Shown one piece after another: positions 16,897 to 26,748 of a stretch of 64,000 nt of DNA. The notes beneath the pieces were generated by a model. It was given only the letters and a program-made list of their open reading frames with translations. It was not told where the DNA came from and did not search any database. Every line of letters starts with the position of its first letter. The first letter of the stretch is position 1. The translations under genes and the position numbers were made by a program. The stretch is from Streptococcus zalophi (GTDB lineage Bacteria > Bacillota > Bacilli > Lactobacillales > Streptococcaceae), in assembly GCF_016481285.1 (NCBI RefSeq), contig NZ_JAENBP010000004.1, positions 93,673 to 157,672 on the forward strand. The letters run 5' to 3'.

Positions 16897-18252
16897 ATGA
16901 AACAAGTATCGCAATTTAAGAATAAGAAAGTTTTAGTCTTGGGCTTGGCTCGTTCTGGAGAAGCAGCAGCACGTTTATTAGCAAAATTAGGAGCCATTGT
17001 CACTGTTAATGATGCTAAGCCTCTTGAGGACAACTCTAGCGCCAAATCTCTTTTAGAAGAAGGTATTAGGGTGATTACTGGTCATCATCCTTTAGCGTTA
17101 TTAGATGAGGACTTCAGTCTCATCGTTAAAAATCCAGGGATTCCTTATGCTAATCCTATGGTTCAACTAGCCATGAGTAAAGAAATTCCTATCTATACTG
17201 AGGTTGAACTGGCTTATTTAATTTCAGAAGCTCCAATTGTTGGTATTACAGGTTCAAACGGGAAGACCACCACAACAACAATGATTGAACAGGTTTTAAA
17301 AGCAGCTGGGCAATCGCCTTATCTGTCTGGAAATATTGGTTTTCCAGCCAGTGAAGTGGCGCAATCAGTTTCAAAAGATGATATTTTAGTCATGGAATTA
17401 TCGAGTTTTCAGTTGATGGGGATTAAAGAGTTTAAACCTCATATTGCTGTGATGACAAATATTATGCCAACGCATTTGGACTATCATGGTTCTTTTGATG
17501 ATTATGTTAAAGCCAAATGGGCTATTCAAAAAGAGATGACAGCTTCTGATTTTCTCGTTTTAAATGTTAATCAAGACTTACTAAAAACATTGGCTGATAC
17601 CACAAAAGCAAAGGTGGTTCCTTTTTCAACGCAAGAAATAGTTGATGGGGCTTATCTGAAAGAAGATAGTCTTTATTTCCGTACAGAAAAAATCATGTCA
17701 GTTTACCAACTAGGCGTTCCAGGCTTGCATAACGTTGAAAATGCTTTAGCAACTATTGCTGTTGCTAAATTACTTGAAGTGCCAACTCAAACGATTGTCA
17801 CAGCCTTATCGCATTTTAGTGGTGTCAAACATCGTTTACAGTCTGTTGGTAGCATTGAAGGTATCTCTTTTTATAATGACAGCAAATCAACCAATATCTT
17901 AGCAACAAAAAAGGCTCTTTCTGGTTTTAACAATGAAAAAGTTCTTCTTATTGCTGGTGGTTTAGACCGTGGTAATGAGTTTGATGAACTAGTAGAAGAT
18001 ATCACTGGCTTAAAAGTCATGATTTTAATTGGGGAGTCAGCCCCTCGTATGATAAAGGCGGCACAATTAGCAAACATTCCTTATGTTCAAGCAAAAGACG
18101 TCAAAGATGCGACAAAAATAGCTTTTAACATTGCAAGCAATGGAGATACTATTTTACTGAGTCCAGCCAATGCTAGCTGGGATATGTATGATAACTTTGA
18201 GGTGCGTGGTGATGAATTTATCGCAGCTTTTAACGAATTAAAAGGAGTTTGA
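16897..18252 (+). CDS. murD: UDP-N-acetylmuramoyl-L-alanine--D-glutamate ligase
   Basis: Adds D-glutamate to UDP-MurNAc-L-Ala in peptidoglycan synthesis. The 451-residue protein shows the N-terminal NAD-like fold [14 protein letters not shown], the ATP-binding [12 protein letters not shown] (about 116-127), the MPTHLDYH motif, and HRLQ with FYNDSKSTN. An in-frame ATG occurs 12 nt upstream, but [16 protein letters not shown] aligns with streptococcal MurD. Confidence 0.96.
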   Translation: MKQVSQFKNKKVLVLGLARSGEAAARLLAKLGAIVTVNDAKPLEDNSSAKSLLEEGIRVITGHHPLALLDEDFSLIVKNPGIPYANPMVQLAMSKEIPIYTEVELAYLISEAPIVGITGSNGKTTTTTMIEQVLKAAGQSPYLSGNIGFPASEVAQSVSKDDILVMELSSFQLMGIKEFKPHIAVMTNIMPTHLDYHGSFDDYVKAKWAIQKEMTASDFLVLNVNQDLLKTLADTTKAKVVPFSTQEIVDGAYLKEDSLYFRTEKIMSVYQLGVPGLHNVENALATIAVAKLLEVPTQTIVTALSHFSGVKHRLQSVGSIEGISFYNDSKSTNILATKKALSGFNNEKVLLIAGGLDRGNEFDELVEDITGLKVMILIGESAPRMIKAAQLANIPYVQAKDVKDATKIAFNIASNGDTILLSPANASWDMYDNFEVRGDEFIAAFNELKGV

Positions 18253-18253
18253 A

Positions 18254-19327
18254 ATGACTAAACCCAAAATAGTCTTAACTGGTGGAGGAACAGTCGGCCA
18301 TGTGACCTTAAATTTATTATTAATCCCACAGCTGATTAAAGATGGTTTTGAGGTGCACTATATTGGTGATAGAAATGGTGTAGAATTTGAACAATTGCAA
18401 CCATTTAAAAATCAAGTGACTTTTCATAGTATTTCAACGGGGAAACTACGCCGGTATTTTTCTTGGCAGAATTTGGCAGATTTTTTCAAAGTTTTCTGGG
18501 GCATTCTACAATCGGTGGTTATTTTATTGAGAATAAAACCCAAGGCATTATTTTCTAAGGGAGGCTTCGTTTCAGTGCCACCAGTAATTGCTTCGAAACT
18601 TGTCGGAGTTCCTATCTATGTCCATGAATCTGATTTATCAATGGGACTTGCCAATAAAATTGCCTATAAATTGGCTACTTTGATGTATACTACTTTCGAA
18701 CAAGAACATCATTCTGCAAAATTAAAACATGTTGGTGCCATCACGAAGATTTCTCAAAAAACCCCTATGATGGTTCCTCTTCTTAAAGAGGTAAAAGAAA
18801 AATTTAGTCCTACCTTAAAAACAATTTTATTTATCGGAGGTTCTGCAGGAGCTAGGGTTTTTAATGATTTCATCTCAACTCATCAGAAGGAACTAACAAA
18901 ACGATATAATGTCATTAATATATCAGGGGATAAGTCTTTGAATCAATTGCGTCCTAATCTTTACCGTGTTGACTATGTGACTGACACCTATGAAGGTTTG
19001 ATGGCAATGGCGGATCTTGTTGTGACAAGAGGTGGCTCCAACACTATTTTTGAGCTATTGGCTATGAAAAAGCCTCACCTCATCATTCCTCTTGGGAAAG
19101 AGGCCAGTCGTGGTGACCAATTAGAAAATGCTGCTTATTTTGAAAATAAAGGCTACGCCCTACAATTAGCAGAAAATCAGCTGACAGAACAAACTTTTTA
19201 TGAACAAGTGGAATTTATCTTAAGCCATCAAGAAAATTTTGTGAAAACGATGGAAAATAGCAAAGAAACTACCTCATTAGAGGATTTTTATCAGATCTTA
19301 ATGAAAGACATGTCAGAAAAAAACTAA
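18254..19327 (+). CDS. murG: UDP-GlcNAc transferase forming lipid II
   Basis: GT28 glycosyltransferase acting at the inner membrane face; adds GlcNAc to lipid I. The 357-residue protein has the [12 protein letters not shown] loop (most MurG proteins have GGTGGH; the TVGHV form is a streptococcal variant), [13 protein letters not shown] near 130 and the C-terminal donor site [13 protein letters not shown]. Starts 1 nt after murD behind AAAGGAG. Confidence 0.95.
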   Translation: MTKPKIVLTGGGTVGHVTLNLLLIPQLIKDGFEVHYIGDRNGVEFEQLQPFKNQVTFHSISTGKLRRYFSWQNLADFFKVFWGILQSVVILLRIKPKALFSKGGFVSVPPVIASKLVGVPIYVHESDLSMGLANKIAYKLATLMYTTFEQEHHSAKLKHVGAITKISQKTPMMVPLLKEVKEKFSPTLKTILFIGGSAGARVFNDFISTHQKELTKRYNVINISGDKSLNQLRPNLYRVDYVTDTYEGLMAMADLVVTRGGSNTIFELLAMKKPHLIIPLGKEASRGDQLENAAYFENKGYALQLAENQLTEQTFYEQVEFILSHQENFVKTMENSKETTSLEDFYQILMKDMSEKN

Positions 19328-19338
19328 AGGAAAAATAG

Positions 19339-20610
19339 ATGTCAAATAAAAAAGAAACCCCTAAAAAAGAGGATGTTTTAACAGAGTGGCAGAAAAAAAA
19401 TCTTGAGTTTCAAAAACGTAAACAAGAAAAAGAACGATTGGAAAAAGAAAAACAAGAACGAGAACTTCAAAAAAAGAAGGAAGAAATTGAAAAAGCCAAA
19501 CTAAAACGACAACAAGAAAAAGAAGCAGAGACAGAACACTCGGATGATGATGAGAAAAAAGAATCCTCTGAAGAAATTCTCAAAAAAGAATTATCTGATA
19601 AAAAAGAAGTGTCTGTTGCAAATGATGAGACTCCCTTAGACATAGCTCCTATAGAGAATAAGACTATCGAGGAAGAAAAGACAATTTTATTTCCTAGTCT
19701 AAAAAAAGAGGACAAGCTAGATAAGAGTGATGACAAATCTGATAAAATTCTTTCTAAGCGTGCTTTTGTTTTAGATGAAAAAATTAAAAAAGCCCTACCT
19801 ATTTTAATCGGTTTTTCTCTTTTATTACTATTTTCAATTTTCATGAGCACACCTTACAGCAAGCAAAAACAGATTTCGGTAGCTGGTATGACTTATACCA
19901 ATGAAGAAACAGTTTATGCAACTTCTGGAATTAAAGATAGTGATTATATATTTTCTTTAATTATCAATAAAAAACAGTATGAAAAAGCGGTAATTGAGGG
20001 GAATCCTTGGGTTAAAAGTGCTAATATTAGTTACCAATTTCCAAATCGATTTACTATTACTGTTTCAGAATATCGTATCGTTGCTTATCAGCAAGTTGAG
20101 TCAGGCTATCAACCAGTGATAGAGACAGGTGAGATAATGCCAACAATCACAAAAGCTCAAATGCCCGAGCAGTTCTTGCTGGTTAATCTAGTTCAAAAAG
20201 AAGATGTTTCCTTACTTGTCAAAGAGTTAACGAAATTAGATAGGGAGCTTGTTGATAATATTGAGACCATTCAATTAGCTAATTCAAAAACCACCAAAGA
20301 CTTACTTGATGTCAAAATGCGAGATGGTAATAAAGTAAGAGTTCCTCTATCTCAATTAGATATTAAAATGCCTTTATATAATGATATTGCTCAACAAGTT
20401 CCAGTTGCTAGCATCATAGACATGGAAGTAGGTGTTTATGCAACAAATGAGAACTTAGAAATACTCTCAGACCAAGTTAAAGCTGAAAATATCGCTAAAA
20501 AAGAGGAAGAGAAAGCTGCTGCTGAAGCCGAAGAAGCAGTTAATAATGAAACAAGTCAAGAAGTATCTGAAACTGAAGATCCGAATCAGGCTATAGAACC
20601 AACGAATTAA
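19339..20610 (+). CDS. divIB: Cell division protein DivIB/FtsQ
   Basis: Bitopic divisome protein that forms a complex with FtsL and DivIC. The 423-residue protein has a long, highly charged Lys/Glu coiled-coil cytoplasmic region (1-150), one membrane helix (about 152-170), the extracellular POTRA domain (YSKQKQISVAGMTY onward), the beta domain, and an acidic Ala/Glu-rich tail. The murD-murG-divIB order is classical; ftsA/ftsZ do not follow here. Confidence 0.93.
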   Translation: MSNKKETPKKEDVLTEWQKKNLEFQKRKQEKERLEKEKQERELQKKKEEIEKAKLKRQQEKEAETEHSDDDEKKESSEEILKKELSDKKEVSVANDETPLDIAPIENKTIEEEKTILFPSLKKEDKLDKSDDKSDKILSKRAFVLDEKIKKALPILIGFSLLLLFSIFMSTPYSKQKQISVAGMTYTNEETVYATSGIKDSDYIFSLIINKKQYEKAVIEGNPWVKSANISYQFPNRFTITVSEYRIVAYQQVESGYQPVIETGEIMPTITKAQMPEQFLLVNLVQKEDVSLLVKELTKLDRELVDNIETIQLANSKTTKDLLDVKMRDGNKVRVPLSQLDIKMPLYNDIAQQVPVASIIDMEVGVYATNENLEILSDQVKAENIAKKEEEKAAAEAEEAVNNETSQEVSETEDPNQAIEPTN

Positions 20611-20627
20611 ACGATGAGTGAATAATG

Positions 20628-20651
20628 AAAAGACAACCAAGTTGTCTTTTT
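20628..20651 (+). terminator. Intrinsic terminator after divIB
   Basis: AAAAGACAAC and GTTGTCTTTT form a perfect 10-bp stem with a 3-nt loop and following T residues. Confidence 0.9.
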
Positions 20652-20754
20652 CTTTTTGCACTTAAATGAGATGTATGATTTGCTTAGTAGCAAATGAAGA
20701 AACAAATTTTCTATTTTTGTGATTTATCTCTTCGTACTACTTTTTGACTTCAAG

Positions 20755-20783
20755 TTGACGTTTTAAAAAAAGATAGGTATAAT
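20755..20783 (+). promoter_or_regulatory. Promoter of the manganese transporter operon, possible MtsR/ScaR site
   Basis: TTGACG (20755-20760), 17-nt spacer, TATAAT (20778-20783). Just upstream, ACTTCAAGT (20747-20755) is a small perfect palindrome within TTGACTTCAAGTTGAC, resembling in composition the AACTTGACTT-type operators of DtxR-family manganese repressors in streptococci. The promoter is well supported; the operator is tentative. Confidence 0.65.
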
Positions 20784-20826
20784 TGAATTGATTGTAATTA
20801 TTGTTAGCTCATTAAGGAGATTAATA

Positions 20827-21555
20827 ATGATAATTATGGAAGATTTGACCGTATCATATGACGGAAACGATCTTGCTTTAGAACATCTTTCATTAACGAT
20901 TGATAAAACAGGCATTATTGGGATTATTGGTCCTAATGGGGCTGGCAAATCAACAATGATGAAGGCGATGTTAAATCTTGTAGAACACGGAGGGCATACC
21001 AAACTAGACGGACAAGATAGCGCGCAAGTTTTAAAGAAAATAGCTTATGTAGAACAAAAAAGTCAAATTGATTTAAGTTTCCCCATGACTGTTAAAGAAT
21101 GTGTGGGGCTTGGCTTATATAAAAAAATAGGATTATTCAAATACCTTTCTAAATCAGATTGGCAAGACGTTGCAATAGCTCTTCAACAAGTGGGATTAGA
21201 AGAATTTTCAGATAGACCAATTAATAGTCTTTCTGGGGGTCAATTCCAAAGAATGTTGATTGCAAGATGTCTCATTCAAAAAGCAGATTATATCTTTTTA
21301 GATGAACCATTTGTTGGTATCGACTCTGTCAGTGAGAGTATCATCGTTGATATTCTCAAGATGTTAAAAGATGAAGGAAAAACCATTTTAGTTGTTCATC
21401 ATGATTTAAGTAAAGTCAATCAATATTTCGACCAATTAATTATTCTTGATAGAAAGTTAATTGCTTATGGAGACGTTGATGATGTTTACACTATGTCTAA
21501 CCTAAAAGCCGCTTATGGCGAATCAATTATTGTTGAAGGTGAGGTGAAGTCATGA
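20827..21555 (+). CDS. mtsB: Manganese ABC transporter, ATP-binding protein
   Basis: ATPase of a cluster 9 metal importer (PsaB/ScaC/MtsB). The 242-residue protein has Walker A GPNGAGKST, the signature LSGGQFQR, Walker B YIFLDEP and the switch His in VVHHD. ATG 20827 is preferred over upstream in-frame starts because AAGGAG (20814-20819) precedes it. It overlaps the permease by 4 bp. The gene order ATPase-permease-binding protein follows psaBCA rather than S. pyogenes mtsABC. Confidence 0.92.
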   Translation: MIIMEDLTVSYDGNDLALEHLSLTIDKTGIIGIIGPNGAGKSTMMKAMLNLVEHGGHTKLDGQDSAQVLKKIAYVEQKSQIDLSFPMTVKECVGLGLYKKIGLFKYLSKSDWQDVAIALQQVGLEEFSDRPINSLSGGQFQRMLIARCLIQKADYIFLDEPFVGIDSVSESIIVDILKMLKDEGKTILVVHHDLSKVNQYFDQLIILDRKLIAYGDVDDVYTMSNLKAAYGESIIVEGEVKS

Positions 21556-22388
21556 TTGAAAATTTTATTAATGGATTACAATCTTATCATTTTTTACAGA
21601 ATGCTTTAGTGACAGCTATTGTTGTTGGTATCGTGTCAGGAGCGGTTGGTTGTTTTATTATTTTAAGATCCATGTCGCTCATGGGAGATGCTATCTCACA
21701 TGCTGTATTACCGGGTGTTGCGGTATCCTATATTTTGGGGATTAATTTCTTTTTAGGGGCAACGATTTTTGGACTTTTAGCCTCCATTATTATCACCTTT
21801 GTCAAGGAAAATAGTTCTCTCAAAGGTGATACGGCTATCGGGATAACATTTAGTGCCTTTTTAGCATTAGGGGTTATTCTTGTTAGTGTTGCCAAAAGTT
21901 CGACTGACCTTTTTCACATCCTTTTTGGGAATATCTTGGCAGTTCAAGATAGTGACAAATGGTTAACGATTCTGATTTCTGGTATCGTTTTACTAGTCAT
22001 CGTTATCTTTTTCAAAGAATTACAACTGACCTCATTTGACCCTGTTTTTGCAAAATCAACAGGAATGAATGTTCAGTTTTACCATTATCTTTTGATGATT
22101 TGTTTAACGTTAGTAGCGGTAACAGCCATGCAAAGTGTTGGAACCATCCTCATTGTTGCCATGCTGATTACACCTGCAGCGACAGCTTATTTGTATACAA
22201 ATAGGCTGAAATACATGCTAATACTATCTTCTACTTTAGGAGCTAGCGCTTCAATTCTTGGTATCTTTTTAGGATATACCTTTAATATTGCCGTTGGTTC
22301 GTGTATTGTCTTGACTTCCGCAGTGATTTTCATTATTTCTTTCTTTATTTCTCCAAAACAACAAATTTTTAGAAAGAGAAGAAGTTAA
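21552..22388 (+). CDS. mtsC: Manganese ABC transporter, permease
   Basis: Integral membrane channel subunit of the ABC-3 family. The 278-residue protein has about eight hydrophobic helices and the conserved [19 protein letters not shown] segment near residue 40, which contacts the ATPase. ATGA overlap with mtsB supports coupled translation. Confidence 0.93.
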   Translation: MIENFINGLQSYHFLQNALVTAIVVGIVSGAVGCFIILRSMSLMGDAISHAVLPGVAVSYILGINFFLGATIFGLLASIIITFVKENSSLKGDTAIGITFSAFLALGVILVSVAKSSTDLFHILFGNILAVQDSDKWLTILISGIVLLVIVIFFKELQLTSFDPVFAKSTGMNVQFYHYLLMICLTLVAVTAMQSVGTILIVAMLITPAATAYLYTNRLKYMLILSSTLGASASILGIFLGYTFNIAVGSCIVLTSAVIFIISFFISPKQQIFRKRRS

Positions 22389-22389
22389 C

Positions 22390-23334
22390 GTGATAAATAA
22401 AAAATTTTTAGGCTTTTTAGGAGCCTTAGTTGCAATTGTACTTTTAGTAGGATGTTCAACTAACAAAAAAGCTGATGAAGCAGCTGATACTAATGATAAA
22501 ATTAGTGTTGTTGTTACAAACTCTATCTTAGCTGATATGACTAAAAACATTGCTGGAGATCTTATAGATCTTCACAGTATTGTTCCAATTGGTCAAGATC
22601 CACATGAATATGAGCCTTTATCAGAAGATGTTCGTAAAACAACTGATGCAGATCTTATTTTTTACAATGGTATCAATCTTGAAACAGGTGGAAACGCTTG
22701 GTTTACAAAATTGATTGAAAATGCTGGTAAAAAAGAAAACGAAGATTATTTTGCAGCCAGTGATGGTGTCGAAATCATTTATCTTGAGGGAGAAAACGAA
22801 GAAGGAAAAGAAGATCCTCATGCTTGGTTAAACCTTGAAAATGGTATTATCTACGCTGAAAACATTGCTAAACATTTGATGGAAAAAGATCCTGCTAACA
22901 AGGAAGCTTACCAAAAAAATCTTGATGCTTATGTTGAAAAATTAGAAACATTGGATAAAAAAGCAAAATCTGCTTTTGATGCTATTCCAGAAGACCGCAA
23001 GTTGATTGTTACAAGTGAAGGCTGCTTCAAGTACTTCTCTAAAGCTTATAATGTCCCATCAGCTTATATCTGGGAAATCAACACAGAAGAAGAAGGAACA
23101 CCTGAACAAATCACTACATTAGTAGATAAATTAAGAAAAACAGAACTTAAAGCTCTCTTTGTTGAAAGTTCAGTTGACCGTCGTCCAATGGAAACTGTGT
23201 CTAAAGACACAAATATCCCAATCTACGCTGAAATCTTCACAGACTCTGTTGCTGAAGAAGGAGAAGACGGGGATTCATACTATGCGATGATGGAATGGAA
23301 CCTTAACAAAATTGCAGAAGGTTTAGGACAATAA
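22390..23334 (+). CDS. mtsA: Manganese-binding lipoprotein of the PsaA/MtsA family
   Basis: Extracellular solute-binding lipoprotein feeding Mn2+ (possibly Fe2+ or Zn2+) to the permease. The 314-residue protein has a signal peptide with lipobox LLVGC (Cys22) and the four ligands of the PsaA family: His72 in DPHEYEP, His144 in DPHAWLN, Glu210 in TSEGCF and Asp285 in IFTDSVA. The His-His-Glu-Asp set is that of manganese-type proteins. The start is GTG with a weak ribosome site, 1 nt after mtsC. No His-rich loop is present, arguing against a zinc transporter. Confidence 0.93.
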   Translation: MINKKFLGFLGALVAIVLLVGCSTNKKADEAADTNDKISVVVTNSILADMTKNIAGDLIDLHSIVPIGQDPHEYEPLSEDVRKTTDADLIFYNGINLETGGNAWFTKLIENAGKKENEDYFAASDGVEIIYLEGENEEGKEDPHAWLNLENGIIYAENIAKHLMEKDPANKEAYQKNLDAYVEKLETLDKKAKSAFDAIPEDRKLIVTSEGCFKYFSKAYNVPSAYIWEINTEEEGTPEQITTLVDKLRKTELKALFVESSVDRRPMETVSKDTNIPIYAEIFTDSVAEEGEDGDSYYAMMEWNLNKIAEGLGQ

Positions 23335-23384
23335 GAAACAAAAAATAAAGAAAATAAAGGTTAATACATAATTACAATACCTTT

Positions 23385-23416
23385 AAAAAGCGCTAGCCAT
23401 TGCTAACGCTTTTTTT
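23385..23416. terminator. Bidirectional terminator between mtsA and ppiA
   Basis: AAAAAGCGCTAGC pairs with GCTAACGCTTTTT around a CATT loop; it has T runs in both directions and separates convergent genes. Confidence 0.85.
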
Positions 23417-23428
23417 AGTGTCTTCAAT

Positions 23429-24178
23429 TTACTTAAAAGTATAGTCTTTTGTGATCTCAATGGTTTTAATCACGATGTCTTCTTGAGGCTTATCCTTATC
23501 ATCAGTTGGGACAGAAGCGATGCTATCTACTACATCCATCCCTTCAATCACCTGACCAAATACAGTGTATTGAAAATCTAGACTCGGATTGCCACCATTT
23601 GAGTAGGCTTGAATGATTTTTTTCGGGAAATATCTTGGATCCAGTTTTGACGTTTGGTCAAAGGTGTTTTGGTTGATAAAAAATTGACTGCCATTAGTAT
23701 CTGGTCCGGCATTAGCCATAGAAAGGGCACCACGAATATTATAGAGATAATCAGATGGCTCATTAACAAAGCCATTGCCTGCGTCAATACTCTCATCCTT
23801 ACCTTGCCAAATAGACTCCCCACCAGTACCATCTCCTTTAGGGTCACCTGTTTGAATCATGAAATTATCAATCACTCGGTGAAAGATAACACCATCATAG
23901 TAGCCTTCTTTAGCATGTGTTAAAAAGTTTTCAACGGCTAAAGGCGCAAGTTCTGGAAAGAGTTTAATCGTGATGTCACCTTTAGAAGTGACAATCTTAA
24001 CAGCAGCTTCGTTGTCAGCGATAGTTGTTGATAGCTGAGGGAAGTCGGCTTTGTTGAGTTTTTCAAGTCTTTCTGCAATCGGATCTTCTTGCGTGGTTTC
24101 TTGGGTGTCTTTTGCTTCACTGCTACAACCAGTTAAAAAAAGTAGCAGACCAAGGGCTAAAAGAATAATTTTTTTCAT
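23429..24178 (-). CDS. ppiA: Cyclophilin-type peptidyl-prolyl isomerase lipoprotein
   Basis: Extracellular folding catalyst related to pneumococcal SlrA. The 249-residue protein has a lipoprotein signal ending LFLTGCSS (Cys18) and a cyclophilin domain with [15 protein letters not shown], the GGES insertion, and [18 protein letters not shown]. The Arg of FHRV and the Gln of GSQFF are intact, so it should be active. Monocistronic, convergent with mtsA. A second cyclophilin domain occurs at 57781. Confidence 0.92.
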   Translation of the reverse strand: MKKIILLALGLLLFLTGCSSEAKDTQETTQEDPIAERLEKLNKADFPQLSTTIADNEAAVKIVTSKGDITIKLFPELAPLAVENFLTHAKEGYYDGVIFHRVIDNFMIQTGDPKGDGTGGESIWQGKDESIDAGNGFVNEPSDYLYNIRGALSMANAGPDTNGSQFFINQNTFDQTSKLDPRYFPKKIIQAYSNGGNPSLDFQYTVFGQVIEGMDVVDSIASVPTDDKDKPQEDIVIKTIEITKDYTFK

Positions 24179-24250
24179 AGGAACTCCTTCAAATGATAAT
24201 CTTTTTTTATTTTACCATATTTATCTAATATTACCTAAAACTTAAAAACA

Positions 24251-24259
24251 TGTTATAAT
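24251..24259 (+). promoter_or_regulatory. ftsK promoter, predicted leaderless
   Basis: TGTTATAAT is an extended -10 (TATAAT 24254-24259) and ends 6 nt before the ATG at 24266. No ribosome binding site fits between them. Confidence 0.65.
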
Positions 24260-24265
24260 GAAAGT

Positions 24266-26599
24266 ATGGCTAAATCGAAGAATTCTGGAAAAACAAGAAC
24301 AAAAAAACGTTACGTAACAAAGGCAGAAAAGGAAAAACAAGCGGCAACCAAACGCTTAGTATTAGCGCTTGGGATGACGATTGTTCTCTTTTTTGCGATT
24401 TTTAAATTGGGACCATTTGGGACGACTATTTACAATGTCATCCGTTTTTTATTTGGTAGCCTAGCTTATCTCGTTATTTTTTCATATCTCATTTATTTGT
24501 ATGCTTTCAAATGGATTAGAAAAAGAGATGGTCTTTTAGGTGGCTTTATCATGGCACTCATGGGTCTTCTTTTGGAATGGCATGCTTATTTCTTTTCACT
24601 GCCAATAATGAGAGACAAGGAGATTTTTGCTGGGACAATGAAAGTCATCGTTAATGATTTGCTGGCTTTTCAGGTCAAATCTTTCACTGGTGGTGGCATG
24701 CTTGGTGCCCTTTTATACAAACCCATTTCTTTTTTATTCTCAAACATTGGTAGTTTCTTCATCGGTGGTCTTTTTATCTTATTAGGATTATTTTTAATGA
24801 CGCCGTGGAACATTAGAGATATTACTGAATTTGTAAAAGACACGGCTCAAAAAATAAAAGCAAGAAATGAACGAAAAAGACAGGAACGCTTCCTCAAACA
24901 AGAAGAAAGAAAACGCCTTGAAGAAGAAAAAGCTTTAGCACAAATTGAAGTCGCTGAAGAAGATTTAGAGGACTCTGATTTTTCTCAAGAAGAAGTAAGA
25001 CTGGCTGGTTATGATAACGTTTTGGAGACCAAAAACTATCGTGAACCAGAAATTGTTGGTTATGTGGCTGATGAGGAAGAAGAAATCACCTATGATTTAG
25101 ATGATGATCTAGCAGATAAGTCTTCTTTTGAAGATGATGAGACGCCAATTGATGTTGATTTTACACCGAAAAAAACGCTTCATTATCAGTTACCAACCAT
25201 CGATCTATTTGATGTTGACAAACCAAAAAACCAAACACGCGAGAAAAAACTGGTGCGTGATAATATCAAAGTATTAGAAGCAACATTTGCCAGCTTTGGC
25301 ATTAAAGTGGTCGTTGAAAGAGCAGAGATAGGCCCTTCTGTGACAAAATATGAGGTTAAACCTGCCATTGGTGTTCGTGTTAACCGTATTTCCAACTTAG
25401 CAGATGACTTAGCCCTTGCCCTAGCAGCAAAAGACGTTCGTATTGAGGCACCAATTCCAGGGAAGTCCTTGGTCGGCATTGAGGTACCAAACTCAGAAGT
25501 GGCAACAGTTTCCTTTAGAGAGTTATGGGAGCAGTCAAAAACAGACCCAGAAAAACTGCTTGAAGTGCCACTTGGAAAAGCTGTTAATGGTACTAGCCGT
25601 TCCTTTAACCTAGCAAGAATGCCTCATCTGCTTGTTGCCGGATCAACTGGTTCTGGGAAGTCGGTTGCGATAAATGGCATTATCGCAAGTATCTTGATGA
25701 AAGCTAGACCAGACCAGGTAAAAATGATGATGATTGACCCGAAAATGGTTGAATTATCCGTCTACAATGATATTCCTCATCTCTTGATTCCTGTAGTGAC
25801 CAATCCTAGAAAAGCCAGTAAGGCGCTTCAAAAAGTGGTGGATGAGATGGAAAACCGTTACGAGCTCTTTAGCCGAATCGGTGTCAGAAACATTGCTGGT
25901 TATAATGCAAAAGTAGCAGAATATAACCTCACATCAGAAGTTAAACAAATCCCACTCCCACTTCTTGTTGTCATCGTTGACGAATTGGCAGACTTAATGA
26001 TGGTAGCTAGTAAAGAAGTTGAAGATGCCATTATTCGCTTGGGACAAAAAGCTAGAGCAGCTGGTATCCACATGATTCTTGCCACACAGCGCCCAAGTGT
26101 TGATGTTATTAGTGGTTTGATTAAAGCCAATGTGCCAAGTCGTATCGCCTTTGCGGTATCAAGTGGCACAGATAGCCGTACGATTTTAGATGAAAATGGC
26201 GCAGAAAAACTCCTTGGTCGAGGCGACATGCTCTTTAAACCAATTGATGAAAATCACCCTGTTCGCTTGCAAGGTTCATTTATCTCTGATGATGAGGTGG
26301 AACGAATTGTTGACTTTATCAAAAAACAAGCTGACGCGGACTATGACGAGAACTTTGATCCAGGCGAAGTATCAGAAAACGATGCTTCAAGTGATGGTTC
26401 ATCTGGTGAGGGGGATCCTTTATTTGAAGAAGCCAAGGCATTGATTATCGAGTCCCAAAAAGCCAGCGCCTCCATGTTACAAAGACGCCTATCCGTAGGC
26501 TTTAACCGAGCAACACGCCTAATGGAAGAACTAGAAGAAGCAGGCGTCATCGGCCCAGCCGAAGGCACCAAACCACGAAAAGTGTTACAGAGTAAATAA
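24266..26599 (+). CDS. ftsK: DNA translocase FtsK/SpoIIIE
   Basis: Septal DNA pump that clears chromosomes from the closing septum. The 777-residue protein has a basic N-terminus, about four membrane helices (30-180), an acidic charged linker (200-300), and the RecA-like motor with Walker [10 protein letters not shown] near 455 and Walker [11 protein letters not shown] near 575. The C-terminal gamma winged helix ([24 protein letters not shown]) reads KOPS-type sites. Length and domains are normal. The mRNA may be leaderless. Confidence 0.95.
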   Translation: MAKSKNSGKTRTKKRYVTKAEKEKQAATKRLVLALGMTIVLFFAIFKLGPFGTTIYNVIRFLFGSLAYLVIFSYLIYLYAFKWIRKRDGLLGGFIMALMGLLLEWHAYFFSLPIMRDKEIFAGTMKVIVNDLLAFQVKSFTGGGMLGALLYKPISFLFSNIGSFFIGGLFILLGLFLMTPWNIRDITEFVKDTAQKIKARNERKRQERFLKQEERKRLEEEKALAQIEVAEEDLEDSDFSQEEVRLAGYDNVLETKNYREPEIVGYVADEEEEITYDLDDDLADKSSFEDDETPIDVDFTPKKTLHYQLPTIDLFDVDKPKNQTREKKLVRDNIKVLEATFASFGIKVVVERAEIGPSVTKYEVKPAIGVRVNRISNLADDLALALAAKDVRIEAPIPGKSLVGIEVPNSEVATVSFRELWEQSKTDPEKLLEVPLGKAVNGTSRSFNLARMPHLLVAGSTGSGKSVAINGIIASILMKARPDQVKMMMIDPKMVELSVYNDIPHLLIPVVTNPRKASKALQKVVDEMENRYELFSRIGVRNIAGYNAKVAEYNLTSEVKQIPLPLLVVIVDELADLMMVASKEVEDAIIRLGQKARAAGIHMILATQRPSVDVISGLIKANVPSRIAFAVSSGTDSRTILDENGAEKLLGRGDMLFKPIDENHPVRLQGSFISDDEVERIVDFIKKQADADYDENFDPGEVSENDASSDGSSGEGDPLFEEAKALIIESQKASASMLQRRLSVGFNRATRLMEELEEAGVIGPAEGTKPRKVLQSK

Positions 26600-26627
26600 A
26601 AAAGATAGCGTGAGCTATCTTTTTTTG
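26598..26627 (+). terminator. Intrinsic terminator of ftsK
   Basis: AAAGATAGC and GCTATCTTT pair around GTGA, followed by seven T residues. The stem sequence is the same as in the terminator at 16760. Confidence 0.9.
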
Positions 26628-26689
26628 TCGTTACGTTAATATAATTAATTCAGATTAGTATATTAAAATTAACTTATTTTTATTTTTTC

Positions 26690-26718
26690 TTGAAGTTCTA
26701 TAAATTAAATAGGATAAT
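26690..26718 (+). promoter_or_regulatory. Promoter of the helicase gene
   Basis: TTGAAG (26690-26695), 17-nt spacer, GATAAT (26713-26718), with a 30-nt leader containing AGGA before the ATG. Confidence 0.65.
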
Positions 26719-26748
26719 AGTATTAGTTTTTAGAATAGGAAATGAAGC

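Noticed and set aside
24014..24436. Long antisense frames inside ftsK, ppiA, rnr and other core genes
   Set aside because: They mirror codon structure of genuine genes on the opposite strand and have no ribosome sites or family resemblance.
26600..26748. Attachment-site repeats flanking the helicase-NUDIX pair
   Set aside because: No direct repeat shared between the left (26600-26748) and right (30033-30588) flanks was found by eye, so no insertion mechanism can be claimed.
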